A DNA stretch of 26,553 nt, taken from the NCBI GenBank assembly GCA_036505795.1, contig DASXSU010000042.1:1-26553 (forward strand), given 5' to 3'. The stretch comes from NS-11 sp036505795 (GTDB lineage Bacteria; Nitrospirota; Nitrospiria; Nitrospirales; NS-4). The stretch's first letter is position 1, and each line of letters opens with the position of its first letter. Positions 7,008 to 14,733 of the stretch are shown here, one piece after another. The notes under the pieces were generated by a model, which saw nothing but the letters and a program-made list of their open reading frames with translations, searched no databases and was not told the DNA's origin. The translations under genes were made by a program, and so were the position numbers.

Positions 7008-8007
7008 ATCGCGCAAGGCCCCCCTACCCGGCCGGTTGCGCGCTCCGCTGATTAAGCCGCTCGCTCTTCAGAAGATCAAGACTTACCCGCTGTCGACAAG
7101 ATACAGCAAGGTGCAGCTTCCCTCCTTCGCGAAGCCCTGGCGGCCGGGAGGTCGCTTTACCCATTTTCTCACGGGGCTTCCGGACATTCTCGCCACCCGA
7201 ACCTTTCGTGAGGTGGTGGAGGAGATTGCCAAGGCGCGCCTCAACGGAAAAGCGGTGGTCATCGGAATGGGCGCGCACCCGACGAAGGTTGGCCTCAATC
7301 CCATTCTTGTCGACCTCATGGAGCGCGGGGTGGTGACCGCCCTGGCATTAAACGGCGCTGTGATCATCCATGACTTCGAGTTGGCGCTCACGGGGCAGAC
7401 ATCGGAAGAGGTGGAGGCGGAAATCGACACCGGTCGCTTCGGCATGGCGGAGGAAACCGGTCGAGGCCTCAACGAGGCGATTATTCGTGGGGTACGCAAG
7501 GGGATTGGAATCGGCGAAGCCGTAGGAAACTGGATCGAGGAGCAGCGATTTCCGAATAGAAAAACGAGTCTGCTTGCCGCCGGAGTCCGTGCGGGTATTC
7601 CGGTCACCGTCCATGTCGCGGTCGGCACGGATATCATCCACATGCATCCCGCGGTGGACGGCGCCGCCCTTGGCGAAGGGTCGCTTCGGGATTTCCGCAC
7701 TTTTGCGGCGGTCGTGGCGGGGCTTGACGGAGGCGTCTATATTAATCTCGGCTCGGCGGTGATTATGCCTGAAGTGTTCCTCAAGGCGCTCACTTTGGCG
7801 CGCAACCTCGGTTACGCGGTCAATCGTCTCACCACTGTGAATATGGACTTCCTGCCGTCCTACCGCCCCCAAACCAACGTCGTGCGGCGCCCCACGCAAA
7901 AAGGCGGCAAGGGTCATCTGCTGATCGGACACCACGAGATCATGTTTCCATTGCTCGCGGCAGCCGTGCTGGAGCGGTTGCATGCCGCCAACCAGCCGGC
8001 CCACTGA
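6994..8007 (+). CDS. Deoxyhypusine-synthase-like protein of unknown function
   Basis: 337 aa if started at the TTG at 6994, which has GAGG 6 nt upstream and overlaps gmhA by 14 bp; a TTG at 7036 is an alternative, and no ATG precedes the conserved region. Recognisable blocks are GMGAHPTKVGLNP (residues 91-103), ALNGAVIIHDFELAL (117-131), GRFGMAEETG (147-156), a VHVAVGTDIIHMHP segment, GSAVIMPEVFLKAL, TTVNMDF and GHHEIM near the end. I recognise these from bacterial proteins annotated as deoxyhypusine synthase family. True deoxyhypusine synthase modifies archaeal/eukaryotic eIF5A using spermidine and NAD; bacteria lack that target, and some bacterial relatives make homospermidine. The position between gmhA and murJ suggests an envelope-related or polyamine-transfer role. 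Assignment rests on remembered motifs. Confidence 0.6.
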   Translation: MAKSKSRKAPLPGRLRAPLIKPLALQKIKTYPLSTRYSKVQLPSFAKPWRPGGRFTHFLTGLPDILATRTFREVVEEIAKARLNGKAVVIGMGAHPTKVGLNPILVDLMERGVVTALALNGAVIIHDFELALTGQTSEEVEAEIDTGRFGMAEETGRGLNEAIIRGVRKGIGIGEAVGNWIEEQRFPNRKTSLLAAGVRAGIPVTVHVAVGTDIIHMHPAVDGAALGEGSLRDFRTFAAVVAGLDGGVYINLGSAVIMPEVFLKALTLARNLGYAVNRLTTVNMDFLPSYRPQTNVVRRPTQKGGKGHLLIGHHEIMFPLLAAAVLERLHAANQPAH

Positions 8008-9583
8008 TCGAGTGCAAGGCGACGAGCGCAAACAACTCCTCAAGTCTGCCGGCATTATCGGGATCGCCACCTTCTGCAGCCGAATCCTGGGATTTATCCG
8101 GGACATGGTGCTTGCGCGCCTCTTTGGCGCCGGCGCGGCGGCCGACGCGTTTTTTGTCGCGTATCGCATTCCAAGTCTTTTACGGGAGCTGTTTGCCGAA
8201 GGCTCAATGTCCGCGGCGTTCATCCCGATCTTCAGTGAATACTTAGCGCGCCGCACCCATCGAGACGCTTGGGAATTGGCGAGCGCGGCGTTCACCACGC
8301 TGGTGACTGTCCTTACCGGCGTCTGCGTGATTGGCATCCTGATCGCGCCGTGGTTGGTACCGGTCATAGCGCCGGGATTCGGCAACGACCCCGGCAAGCT
8401 TGCCCTGACCACCCTCCTGACCCAGATCATGTTTCCGTATCTTTTATTCATCGGGCTCTCTGCGCTTGCGATGGGCGTGCTGAATTCGATTCGCAGTTTC
8501 GCGGCGCCGGCGTTCTCGCCCGTCCTGTTCAACATTGCCATTATCACATCGGCGATGGTGCTGGCGCCTTGGTTCTCCCAACCGATATTAGCGGTCGCCT
8601 ACGGGGTGGTCTTCGGCGGGCTGGCGCAGTTCCTGATTCAGCTTCCGGCGTTGTGGAAAGCGAAGTTTTTATTTGGTTGGCGACCCGAACTACGCCATGA
8701 GGGAGTCCGTCGTATGGGCTGGCTTATGGTGCCGGCCTTGATCGGGCTGTCGGTGACACAAATCAATGTTCTCGTAGGCACAATCCTTGCCTCATACTTT
8801 CCCGGTGGTCCTACCTATCTGTTCTACGGCATGCGACTGATCCAGTTTCCACTGGGCGTCTTCGGCGTCGCCCTTGCGACAGCGGTTCTTCCCTCGCTCT
8901 CAACCCAAGCGGCGAAGGGAGATTTTGAGGCCCTGCGCGAGACCCTGGGATTGGGGCTCCGGCTGATTTTTTTCATCATCTTCCCGGCGATGGTCGGCTT
9001 GATTCTGCTGCGGACGCCGATCGTGCACCTATTCTTTGAGCACGGCCGTTTCTCTCCGGTTGACACCGCAGGCACCTCGTCGGCAGTGCTGGCCTACGCC
9101 GTTGGGCTATGGGCCTTCGCGGGTGTCCGGATCGTTGTGGCTGCCTTCTACGCGCTTCAGGACACTCGGACTCCGGTCATGGTAGCGGCAATCGCTCTTG
9201 GCGGTAACATTGTGCTGTCGCTGTTATTAATGCGACCGCTCGCCCATGCGGGACTGGCGCTGGCGACTGCTTTGTCCGCCATGGTGAATATGGGGGTATT
9301 GGTGGTCGTTTTATCTCGCCGGCTGGAGGCGCTTAGCTGGAGGACAATTTTAAATAGTCATCTGCGTGTGATCGTGGCGTCCACCCCTATCGTTGCCGCC
9401 TGCCTGTGGGTTGCGTATCTTGCCGTCTGGAACCAGCCGGATGCGTGGGTTGCCAAGTCGGTTATGCTTGTCGTGGGAATCGGGCTGAGTGTCACGGGAT
9501 ATGTCACGGTTCACACTCTATTGGGCTCGAGCGAGATGGAGTTCTTGTGGAGATTGCTGAAGCGGAAAATCGGGCGCAGCTGA
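7982..9583 (+). CDS. murJ: Lipid II flippase MurJ
   Basis: 533 aa. Moves lipid-linked peptidoglycan precursor (lipid II) across the inner membrane. The N-terminal region is typical of MurJ/MviN: CSRILGFIRDMVLARLFGAG, then ADAFFVAYRIPSLLRELFAEG, keeping the acidic residue D55 and the arginines R62 and R68 of the central cavity. About 14 hydrophobic segments follow, with the FPLGVFGVALATAVLPSLS signature mid-protein and a short cytoplasmic Arg/Lys-rich end. The ATG at 7982 overlaps the preceding gene by 26 bp and has GGAG (7971-7974) at good distance, so translation is probably coupled. Membership of an LPS-heptose operon links peptidoglycan and LPS assembly. Confidence 0.93.
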   Translation: MPPTSRPTDRVQGDERKQLLKSAGIIGIATFCSRILGFIRDMVLARLFGAGAAADAFFVAYRIPSLLRELFAEGSMSAAFIPIFSEYLARRTHRDAWELASAAFTTLVTVLTGVCVIGILIAPWLVPVIAPGFGNDPGKLALTTLLTQIMFPYLLFIGLSALAMGVLNSIRSFAAPAFSPVLFNIAIITSAMVLAPWFSQPILAVAYGVVFGGLAQFLIQLPALWKAKFLFGWRPELRHEGVRRMGWLMVPALIGLSVTQINVLVGTILASYFPGGPTYLFYGMRLIQFPLGVFGVALATAVLPSLSTQAAKGDFEALRETLGLGLRLIFFIIFPAMVGLILLRTPIVHLFFEHGRFSPVDTAGTSSAVLAYAVGLWAFAGVRIVVAAFYALQDTRTPVMVAAIALGGNIVLSLLLMRPLAHAGLALATALSAMVNMGVLVVVLSRRLEALSWRTILNSHLRVIVASTPIVAACLWVAYLAVWNQPDAWVAKSVMLVVGIGLSVTGYVTVHTLLGSSEMEFLWRLLKRKIGRS

Positions 9584-9602
9584 GAAAGAGAGGGCTCTAT
9601 TC

Positions 9603-10208
9603 TTGATCATGACGATGACTCGACGGTTTGCGCTGCTCGCGTTGTGTATTGTCTTCGGGAGTGACGAAAGTTTCGCGGGAATAGACCGCTATAATGTTGA
9701 TCCTGATCATTCCATTGTCGGCTTCAGCGTGGCCCACATGGTGATCTCCAGGACCACCGGACGCTTCACTGACTACACCGGTTTTATCGACATGGACCCC
9801 GACGACCAGACTGTGAAAGCGATTGAAGCGGTCGTCAAAACCGCGTCCGTTAATACCAATCATCAGAAGCGCGACACGCATTTGCGAACTCCGGATTTCT
9901 TCAATGTCGAGAAGTATCCGACGATGACTTACAAGATGACATCCTACGAGAAACACGGCGACACGTATGTCGCTCACGGAGATTTAACTCTCCTGGGGCT
10001 GACGAAGCTGGTCGTGCTCACCGGCACCTTCAACGGGGTCCTTCCCAAAGATCCGGGGGGCAACACCCGGGCGGGGTTTTCGGCTGAGGGCAAGTTGAAT
10101 CGCAAAGACTTCGGGATGAACTGGAGCAAGACCCTCGATAACGGCGGCTTAGTGGTCGGGAACGAGGTGACGATCCGGCTCGAAATCGAGTGCATCAAGC
10201 AGAAATAG
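9603..10208 (+). CDS. YceI-family periplasmic protein
   Basis: 201 aa from TTG 9603, which is well placed after GAGAGGG (9588-9594); the ATGs at 9609 and 9615 are alternatives that change only the first residues. A signal peptide (TRRFALLALCIVFGSDESFA) precedes the mature start GIDRYNVDPDHSIVGFSVAHM, the classical opening of the YceI lipocalin-like beta barrel. Other family marks are GFIDMDPDD, the NTNHQKRDTHLRTPDFFNVEKYP segment, HGDLTLLGLTK and the C-terminal NEVTIRLEIE. Members bind amphiphilic or isoprenoid molecules in the periplasm; the ligand here is unknown. It starts 20 bp after murJ and appears to be in the same operon. Confidence 0.88.
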   Translation: MIMTMTRRFALLALCIVFGSDESFAGIDRYNVDPDHSIVGFSVAHMVISRTTGRFTDYTGFIDMDPDDQTVKAIEAVVKTASVNTNHQKRDTHLRTPDFFNVEKYPTMTYKMTSYEKHGDTYVAHGDLTLLGLTKLVVLTGTFNGVLPKDPGGNTRAGFSAEGKLNRKDFGMNWSKTLDNGGLVVGNEVTIRLEIECIKQK

Positions 10209-10218
10209 GAGATTATCG

Positions 10219-10872
10219 ATGAAAGCCGATATTTTTAAGACCTACTGGGGTTGGATGGGTGTTGCGGCGACAGAACGCGGTGTGTCGGCAGTGGTGTTGC
10301 CAAAAACTAGCCGCCGGGCCGTGGAACAAGCGCTGAACGAGGCCGGCTGTACTGATCGCTCTTTGCAGGGAATCGCGGTAAAGAGCGCAGAAAATCATGT
10401 GAAAGCCGCCCGAGTCGCCATAGAGGGCTACCTTGCAGGAACCACGCGAACCTTTGCACTCTCGCTCGATTTCGGGCCGCAGCCGAGGTTCCGCCAGAAA
10501 GTGCTAAATCTACTTCAGCGCATTCCCTATGGTCGCGTGCGGTCGTACGGCTGGATCGCCCGCAAACTGGGGAACCCTAGCGCGATGCGGGCCGTCGGTG
10601 GCGCGTGCGGAGCAAATCCGGTTCCTCTTCTTGTCCCTTGCCATCGCGTGGTCGCGGCTGACGGGTCGCTCGGCGGATTTTCGGGCGGCCTCAACATAAA
10701 AAAGCGACTGCTGCAATTAGAGAACCCAGGGGTAAAGGCTCCATCTCGGCGGGCCCACCGGGAAGGGGCGCGTCCTGGCGCGCCTGGGGAGGGCGGGTGC
10801 CCCGGGAAAAGCGCCCGTCTCGGCGGGCGCGGGGCGGGCGGGTGCAATGGGGGAGTGTTCACCGGGAAATGA
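10219..10872 (+). CDS. ogt: Methylated-DNA-protein-cysteine methyltransferase with extra C-terminal tail
   Basis: 217 aa. Repairs O6-alkylguanine by transferring the alkyl group to its own cysteine. The active site VPCHRVV gives C141. The helix-turn-helix stretch RIPYGRVRSYGWIARKLGNP and the GACGANPVP block precede it, and GGFSGGLNIKKRLLQLE ends the normal domain near residue 172, the usual length of Ogt. The remaining ~45 residues (PSRRAHREGARPGAPGEGG...) are Gly/Arg/Pro-rich, come from a very GC-rich repetitive stretch, and are absent from the normal family. The stop TGA overlaps the dtd start (ATGA). Its ATG is 10 bp after the YceI gene. The core assignment is firm; the tail may be a fortuitous extension caused by a DNA insertion. 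Confidence 0.9.
   Translation: MKADIFKTYWGWMGVAATERGVSAVVLPKTSRRAVEQALNEAGCTDRSLQGIAVKSAENHVKAARVAIEGYLAGTTRTFALSLDFGPQPRFRQKVLNLLQRIPYGRVRSYGWIARKLGNPSAMRAVGGACGANPVPLLVPCHRVVAADGSLGGFSGGLNIKKRLLQLENPGVKAPSRRAHREGARPGAPGEGGCPGKSARLGGRGAGGCNGGVFTGK
10767..10784. repeat. GC-rich hairpin within the ogt 3' extension
   Basis: GGCGCG (10767-10772), loop TCCTGG, CGCGCC (10779-10784). It lies in the stretch coding the Gly/Arg-rich tail of ogt. Confidence 0.5.
10811..10830. repeat. GC-rich hairpin just upstream of dtd
   Basis: GCGCCCG (10811-10817), loop TCTCGG, CGGGCGC (10824-10830): a perfect 7-bp all-GC stem. TCTCGGCGGGC, GGGCGGGTGC and CCGGGAAA each occur twice in the same order between 10744 and 10869, so the region looks like a degenerate duplication. 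Confidence 0.55.
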
Positions 10873-11321
10873 AAGCAGTGATCCAGCGCGTCACGCGGGC
10901 CTCGGTCGAGGTGGACGGCAAGATTGTCGGGCAGATCCGAACCGGGCTCGTGGTCCTTATTGGGGTGTCCAAAGGAGACACCGAGACGGATGTTGTGTAT
11001 CTGACCGAAAAAATACCGGCACTTCGCATCTTCAGCGACGAGGAGGGCAAAATGAATCGATCCCTGGCGGAGATTGGAGGAGGACTCCTCGCGATCTCAC
11101 AGTTCACATTGCTCGGCGATACGCGTAAGGGCCGCCGTCCTGGTTTTGATCAAGCGGCCGAACCCTCGACCGCGCGCCGATTGTTTGAGGAATTTGTGGC
11201 CGGTCTGCGCGCGGGAACGGACCTCACTATCGAGACCGGCGTCTTTGGCGCGCATATGACGGTTGAACTGCGGAACGATGGTCCGGTGACTTTCGTGTTG
11301 GACAGCAGGCAAGTCAGCTAA
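10869..11321 (+). CDS. dtd: D-aminoacyl-tRNA deacylase
   Basis: 150 aa, the standard length. Removes D-amino acids (and glycine mischarged on tRNA-Ala) from tRNAs in the cytoplasm. The start MKAVIQRVTRASVEVDG is typical. Both signature motifs are present: SQFTLLGD (residues 77-84; usually SQFTLYAD/GD) and NDGPVTFVLDS (136-146), which carries the Gly-Pro pair used for chiral rejection. The ATG overlaps the ogt stop as ATGA, so translation is likely coupled. An in-frame GTG at 10797 is rejected because it would add the GC-rich repeat as coding sequence. It is the last gene of the gmhA operon. Confidence 0.95.
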   Translation: MKAVIQRVTRASVEVDGKIVGQIRTGLVVLIGVSKGDTETDVVYLTEKIPALRIFSDEEGKMNRSLAEIGGGLLAISQFTLLGDTRKGRRPGFDQAAEPSTARRLFEEFVAGLRAGTDLTIETGVFGAHMTVELRNDGPVTFVLDSRQVS

Positions 11322-11407
11322 GATGCCGGTAATCTACAGAAAAAAACAGGCCAACTAAAGTTTTGGCACCAGACTTTCGATATATACCACAGGGGGATAC
11401 GCCAACA

Positions 11408-11436
11408 TTGCAACGGTGAATGGCGACTTATATACT
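11408..11436 (+). promoter_or_regulatory. Sigma70-like promoter for the 191-aa gene
   Basis: TTGCAA (11408-11413), a 17-nt spacer, TATACT (11431-11436). Predicted start of transcription is near 11443, about 27 nt before the GTG start codon at 11470. Confidence 0.6.
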
Positions 11437-11469
11437 CGGTGAGGCGAGCCCCAGGGAGGTGGTGGGATA

Positions 11470-12045
11470 GTGGACACACATATTCCGGAACAACATCCCT
11501 TACGGCAATTATTCGGATCTCTCGCGGAGAAGGTGTTCGCGGAGAAGCTCGGTTGGCCGGACTTCAAAGTGACCGAGTACGTTTCTACCCTCCTCGTGGA
11601 TTTTACCCGTAGCGATCAACTCTATCGAATCAAAAACAGCCGCGGCGACTCGGTAGAAGCCGTTGTGGAGTTGTTGTACGAATCAGAGATGACCCTAGAG
11701 GCAGGATCATTTGATAGGGAGCGCGAGGTGCATCGGCATATCGGGGATTTTACGCTCTTTATGGCCGGCCTCTTTCCCGAATACCTGAAGCGCATCAAAA
11801 GCGCGGGACTTATCTATCACAAGGACTTCCTTATCGATTACGTCAAGACCGGTAAGCGATCCTATCGCATGGTGGCCGAGTTCGGCGATCCTCCCAAGGA
11901 TGCCGATCAGAACGCCACTTCACCGTTGTTTCGAAAGTTGGCCGAAAACTTCGAACTGTGTGTGTTGGGCCTTGGGTATATTCGAGGTGATCTGGATCGT
12001 TTACAGGATCCGCGTTATCAACAAGCCCGACGACTGCTGAATTAA
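11470..12045 (+). CDS. Conserved-looking protein of unknown function
   Basis: 191 aa from a GTG with an excellent ribosome binding site (GGGAGGT at 11454-11460, 9 nt upstream). I do not recognise the family with certainty. The protein is soluble and mostly helical, with no signal peptide. Notable stretches are FKVTEYVSTLLVDFTRSDQLYRI, REREVHRHIGDFTLFMAGLFPEYLKRI (an amphipathic helix with charged and aromatic alternation) and LCVLGLGYIRGDLDRLQDPRYQQARRLL. It has its own promoter and is followed 19 bp later by engB, so the two are probably co-transcribed. Association with ribosome assembly or cell-cycle functions is only a guess from that neighbour. Confidence 0.7.
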   Translation: MDTHIPEQHPLRQLFGSLAEKVFAEKLGWPDFKVTEYVSTLLVDFTRSDQLYRIKNSRGDSVEAVVELLYESEMTLEAGSFDREREVHRHIGDFTLFMAGLFPEYLKRIKSAGLIYHKDFLIDYVKTGKRSYRMVAEFGDPPKDADQNATSPLFRKLAENFELCVLGLGYIRGDLDRLQDPRYQQARRLLN

Positions 12046-12064
12046 CTACTCTCTTCCTGTCCGC

Positions 12065-12766
12065 ATGAAAATTCTGACTGCTGAGTTTCTCACGAGCGCC
12101 ACCCAACCTTCGCAGTTTCCTGCCGGTGATGTTCCCGAGATCGCTTTTGCAGGGCGCTCGAATGTCGGTAAATCCTCTCTGCTGAATGCGGTACTGGGAC
12201 GCAAGGGCCTGGCACGAGTCAGCCAGACACCAGGCCGTACTCGCCTCTTGAATTTCTTTCGAGTGACAACGACACGGGGACCGCAAGGCCAGACCGAGTT
12301 TCGTTTTGTCGATCTTCCGGGGTACGGCTATGCCAAGGTGTCAAAGGCGGTCCATGAGCAATGGGGTCCGATGATCGAGGGCTACATTCAAGGGCGTCGC
12401 TCTTTACGGGGGATCGTCGTGCTGACCGATATCAGGCGGGGCGAAGAGGAGGAACGTCAACTGATCCAGTGGGCGACCGCACTAGGAACAGGGGTCCTGG
12501 TGGTGGCGACTAAAGTCGACAAGCTCTCGCGTGGGAATCGGCTCGAGGCCCTGCGAAAGCTCGAGGCCTTCTTTGGGATGCCGGTGCTCGGATGCTCGGC
12601 CACCACGGGGGAGTCCAAGGATGCGCTTTGGACAGCAATCCTGGCTCTACTAGCCTCCCCCCGTGCTAATAAGAGGGTAACTACTTCGATGAGTCCGTCG
12701 TCGGATTCTCTGGTTCCTCAGGCTTCGCGTTTTTCACATCTGCCGGATGAAGACGGTACTTCTTGA
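12065..12766 (+). CDS. engB: Ribosome-biogenesis GTPase EngB (YihA/YsxC)
   Basis: 233 aa. A small GTPase needed for assembly of the large ribosomal subunit in many bacteria. G1 GRSNVGKS is at residues 30-37, G2 TPGRT 55-59, G3 DLPGYGYA 83-90, G4 TKVD 149-152 and G5 SAT 178-180. The family normally stops near residue 200; here about 33 residues follow (ANKRVTTSMSPSSDSLVPQA...), Ser-rich and without predicted structure, encoded by DNA that is also the antisense of the 3' end of the convergent response regulator. The overlap of the two coding regions is 86 bp. The ATG lies 19 bp after the preceding gene. Confidence 0.93.
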   Translation: MKILTAEFLTSATQPSQFPAGDVPEIAFAGRSNVGKSSLLNAVLGRKGLARVSQTPGRTRLLNFFRVTTTRGPQGQTEFRFVDLPGYGYAKVSKAVHEQWGPMIEGYIQGRRSLRGIVVLTDIRRGEEEERQLIQWATALGTGVLVVATKVDKLSRGNRLEALRKLEAFFGMPVLGCSATTGESKDALWTAILALLASPRANKRVTTSMSPSSDSLVPQASRFSHLPDEDGTS

Positions 12767-14084
12767 GCAGCTTATAGAAGTCGGCGCGGTATCGGCCCGC
12801 GATCAACGCCGCCCGGGAGATATTTCCACGGCTGAATTCGAGGACCTCCTTGAGATACCCGCGTTCGAACTCCTCCCGGGCCGCGGTTAAGGGTTTCAAC
12901 TGGCCGTCCGGAACATGATCCAGGTAGCTGATAAGATCGGGCGTAATCATGTCCTGAGTCGCCATGACGACCGCTTTTTCGACGGCATTTTCGAGTTCCC
13001 TCACGTTGCCCCGCCACGGACTCAACATCAGTTTCTGCATAGCCTGGGGAAGGAAGCCCTGGATGTCCTTATTCATGAGCTGCGCATTTATCTTGAGGAA
13101 ATGGTGCGCCAATAACGGAATGTCGGCCCGCCGCTCCCGCAGCGGTGGAATTGTCAACGGAACAACATGAATGCGGTAATAGAGATCCTCTCGAAACAAT
13201 CCTTTTTTCACCAAGTTCCCCAGATCCTTATTGGTTGCCGCAATGATGCGCAGATTGACCTTCACCGGAAGGGCGGTGCCGACGGGATGGACTTCGCGTT
13301 CCTGCAACGTTCGTAGGAGCTTACCCTGCATCGACAGCGGGAGCTCACCGATTTCGTCGAGAAACAGGGTGCCCTTGTCGGCCGTCTGTAGCAGGCCACG
13401 CTTTGCCTCATAGGCGCCCGTAAACGCCCCTTTGACATGCCCAAAGAGCTCACTTTCGAACAAGGATTCCGGAATGGCCCCGCAGTTGATCGCGACAAAC
13501 GGTTCCTGCGCCCGGCGGCTGTTGCCGTGGATCAGGCGGGCAATGACCTCCTTGCCCGTGCCCGTTTCCCCAGAGATACAGATCGTGGCATTGGTCTCCG
13601 CCACTTGTACCACTTGCTGAAGCAGCGCTTGCATGGGGACGCTTGCAGCGACGACATTTTCCAGCCCGTCGAGTTCTTTCACCAATACCTTCAGCTGGTG
13701 AATTTCTCGGCGCATGCGCCGCTCATCGAGGGCTTTTTCAATCGTGAGCCTCAGCTCTGTGTCTTCAAAAGGTTTCGTCAGGTAGCCGTATGCGCCCCGT
13801 TGCATCGCTTCGACGGCATTCGGAATACTTCCGTGAGCTGTCAGAATCAGGACCGGCAACACAGGATGAATGAGCAGCAGTTCGTCCATCAAATCCAATC
13901 CGTCCCCGGCGGCAAGGCGCAGGTCGGTGATGGCCAAGTCGAAGATCTCATTGCGGGCTTCATTGAGGGCTTCGTCAGCCGTCGCGCAGGCCACAACATT
14001 AAATCCCATGGCCGTCAACCGCATTTTGAGGAGGTGGAGGAGTCCTAGGTCATCATCAATCAGAAGAATGCGTTCTTGTACCAT
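12681..14084 (-). CDS. Sigma54-dependent response regulator, GlrR/QseF-like
   Basis: 467 aa. Receiver domain at residues ~5-118 with the acidic pocket D10/D11/D12, phosphoacceptor D54 and K104. AAA+ domain at ~142-375 with Walker A GETGTGKE (172-179), sigma54-contacting loop GAFTGA (219-224) and Walker B LFLDEIGE (240-247). A C-terminal Fis-type helix-turn-helix follows (GNISRAALIAGRYRADFYKLLKKY). All elements needed to activate sigma54 RNA polymerase are intact. It is the last gene of a kinase-lipoprotein-regulator operon, 4 bp after the lipoprotein gene, the same order as E. coli glrK-qseG-glrR. The E. coli system controls the GlmY small RNA and rpoE; whether the targets are shared is unknown. 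The last codons overlap engB antisense. Confidence 0.92.
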   Translation of the reverse strand: MVQERILLIDDDLGLLHLLKMRLTAMGFNVVACATADEALNEARNEIFDLAITDLRLAAGDGLDLMDELLLIHPVLPVLILTAHGSIPNAVEAMQRGAYGYLTKPFEDTELRLTIEKALDERRMRREIHQLKVLVKELDGLENVVAASVPMQALLQQVVQVAETNATICISGETGTGKEVIARLIHGNSRRAQEPFVAINCGAIPESLFESELFGHVKGAFTGAYEAKRGLLQTADKGTLFLDEIGELPLSMQGKLLRTLQEREVHPVGTALPVKVNLRIIAATNKDLGNLVKKGLFREDLYYRIHVVPLTIPPLRERRADIPLLAHHFLKINAQLMNKDIQGFLPQAMQKLMLSPWRGNVRELENAVEKAVVMATQDMITPDLISYLDHVPDGQLKPLTAAREEFERGYLKEVLEFSRGNISRAALIAGRYRADFYKLLKKYRLHPADVKNAKPEEPENPTTDSSK

Positions 14085-14088
14085 CCCT

Positions 14089-14733
14089 CTAACGGTCCTC
14101 CTTGCCGGATGGAGCCGTCTTGCTGGAGGGCCGGTTGGGAAGAGTTTTCTCCCGCATCTTGCGGTCGATCTGTTTTAAGGCTTTGAGTTGCTTGGTCAAA
14201 TCCTCAAGCTTCTTATCCCGCGCCTTGAGATCTCGCTGCAGTGCCTGCACCGGTGACGCATCCAGCTCTTTTGACAACTGCTGAGCCAACAGTTCTCGGT
14301 CCAAAAGGTCCCTCAGCAACTGGATCGTGGCATGGGAGAACCGACCGTTTTCGTTAATGTCGCTGGGGGTTTCCTCGAGGATTTGAAGCCAGAAAAGACT
14401 GGACTCGGCTCGTGCACTGGTCGGCGCCATGGTCACCGCGACCTGAAAATGATCGGTGGCCGTCTCGCGGTTTTCATACAGGGCGACAAGACCGCGAATA
14501 AAATGGGCTTGGTCGCAGGTGCGCCCTTGGGCGCAGGTCGCCAGAAGTTGGTCTGCCTGTTTCTCGAGGGCCTCGTAAAGAGGAACATCCTGCGGATCCG
14601 GAACGAAAAACGAAGTGAGGGCCGGGGCAGCTGGCCGCTCTACCGGAGCTTCGGAATGCTGCACCGCCGAGCATGCGACGATCCCCGAGAGTAGCAGCAA
14701 TGAGGATGCTTGTAAGCCATGGCGAGGGCGCAT
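14089..14733 (-). CDS. QseG-like lipoprotein between kinase and regulator
   Basis: 214 aa. The signal sequence ends SGIVAC, giving lipidated Cys21, so it is probably an outer-membrane lipoprotein facing the periplasm. Residues ~50-120 (LYEALEKQADQLLATCAQGRTCDQAHFIRGLVALYENRETATDHFQVAVTMAP, shown by position only as helical, TPR-like) include a Cys pair. Residues ~150-200 are a Lys/Asp/Leu-rich coiled coil. Its ATG overlaps the kinase stop (TGATG), and it lies 4 bp before the response regulator. Position, size and lipoprotein nature match QseG/YfhG of E. coli, which interacts with the kinase GlrK/QseE. The match is by context and architecture; direct sequence similarity would need a profile search. 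Confidence 0.75.
   Translation of the reverse strand: MRPRHGLQASSLLLLSGIVACSAVQHSEAPVERPAAPALTSFFVPDPQDVPLYEALEKQADQLLATCAQGRTCDQAHFIRGLVALYENRETATDHFQVAVTMAPTSARAESSLFWLQILEETPSDINENGRFSHATIQLLRDLLDRELLAQQLSKELDASPVQALQRDLKARDKKLEDLTKQLKALKQIDRKMREKTLPNRPSSKTAPSGKEDR

Noticed and set aside
7348..8547. A 399-codon open frame on the minus strand
   Set aside because: It is antisense to the deoxyhypusine-synthase-like gene and murJ, both clear genes, and its sequence has no family features.
11364..11379. Second sigma54-like site (TGGCAC then TTTCG)
   Set aside because: The -24 half is perfect but the -12 GC is missing, and a better sigma70 promoter lies downstream at 11408.
13437..14048. A 203-codon open frame antisense to the response regulator
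   Set aside because: The opposite strand holds an intact receiver/AAA+ protein; no start signals on this strand.
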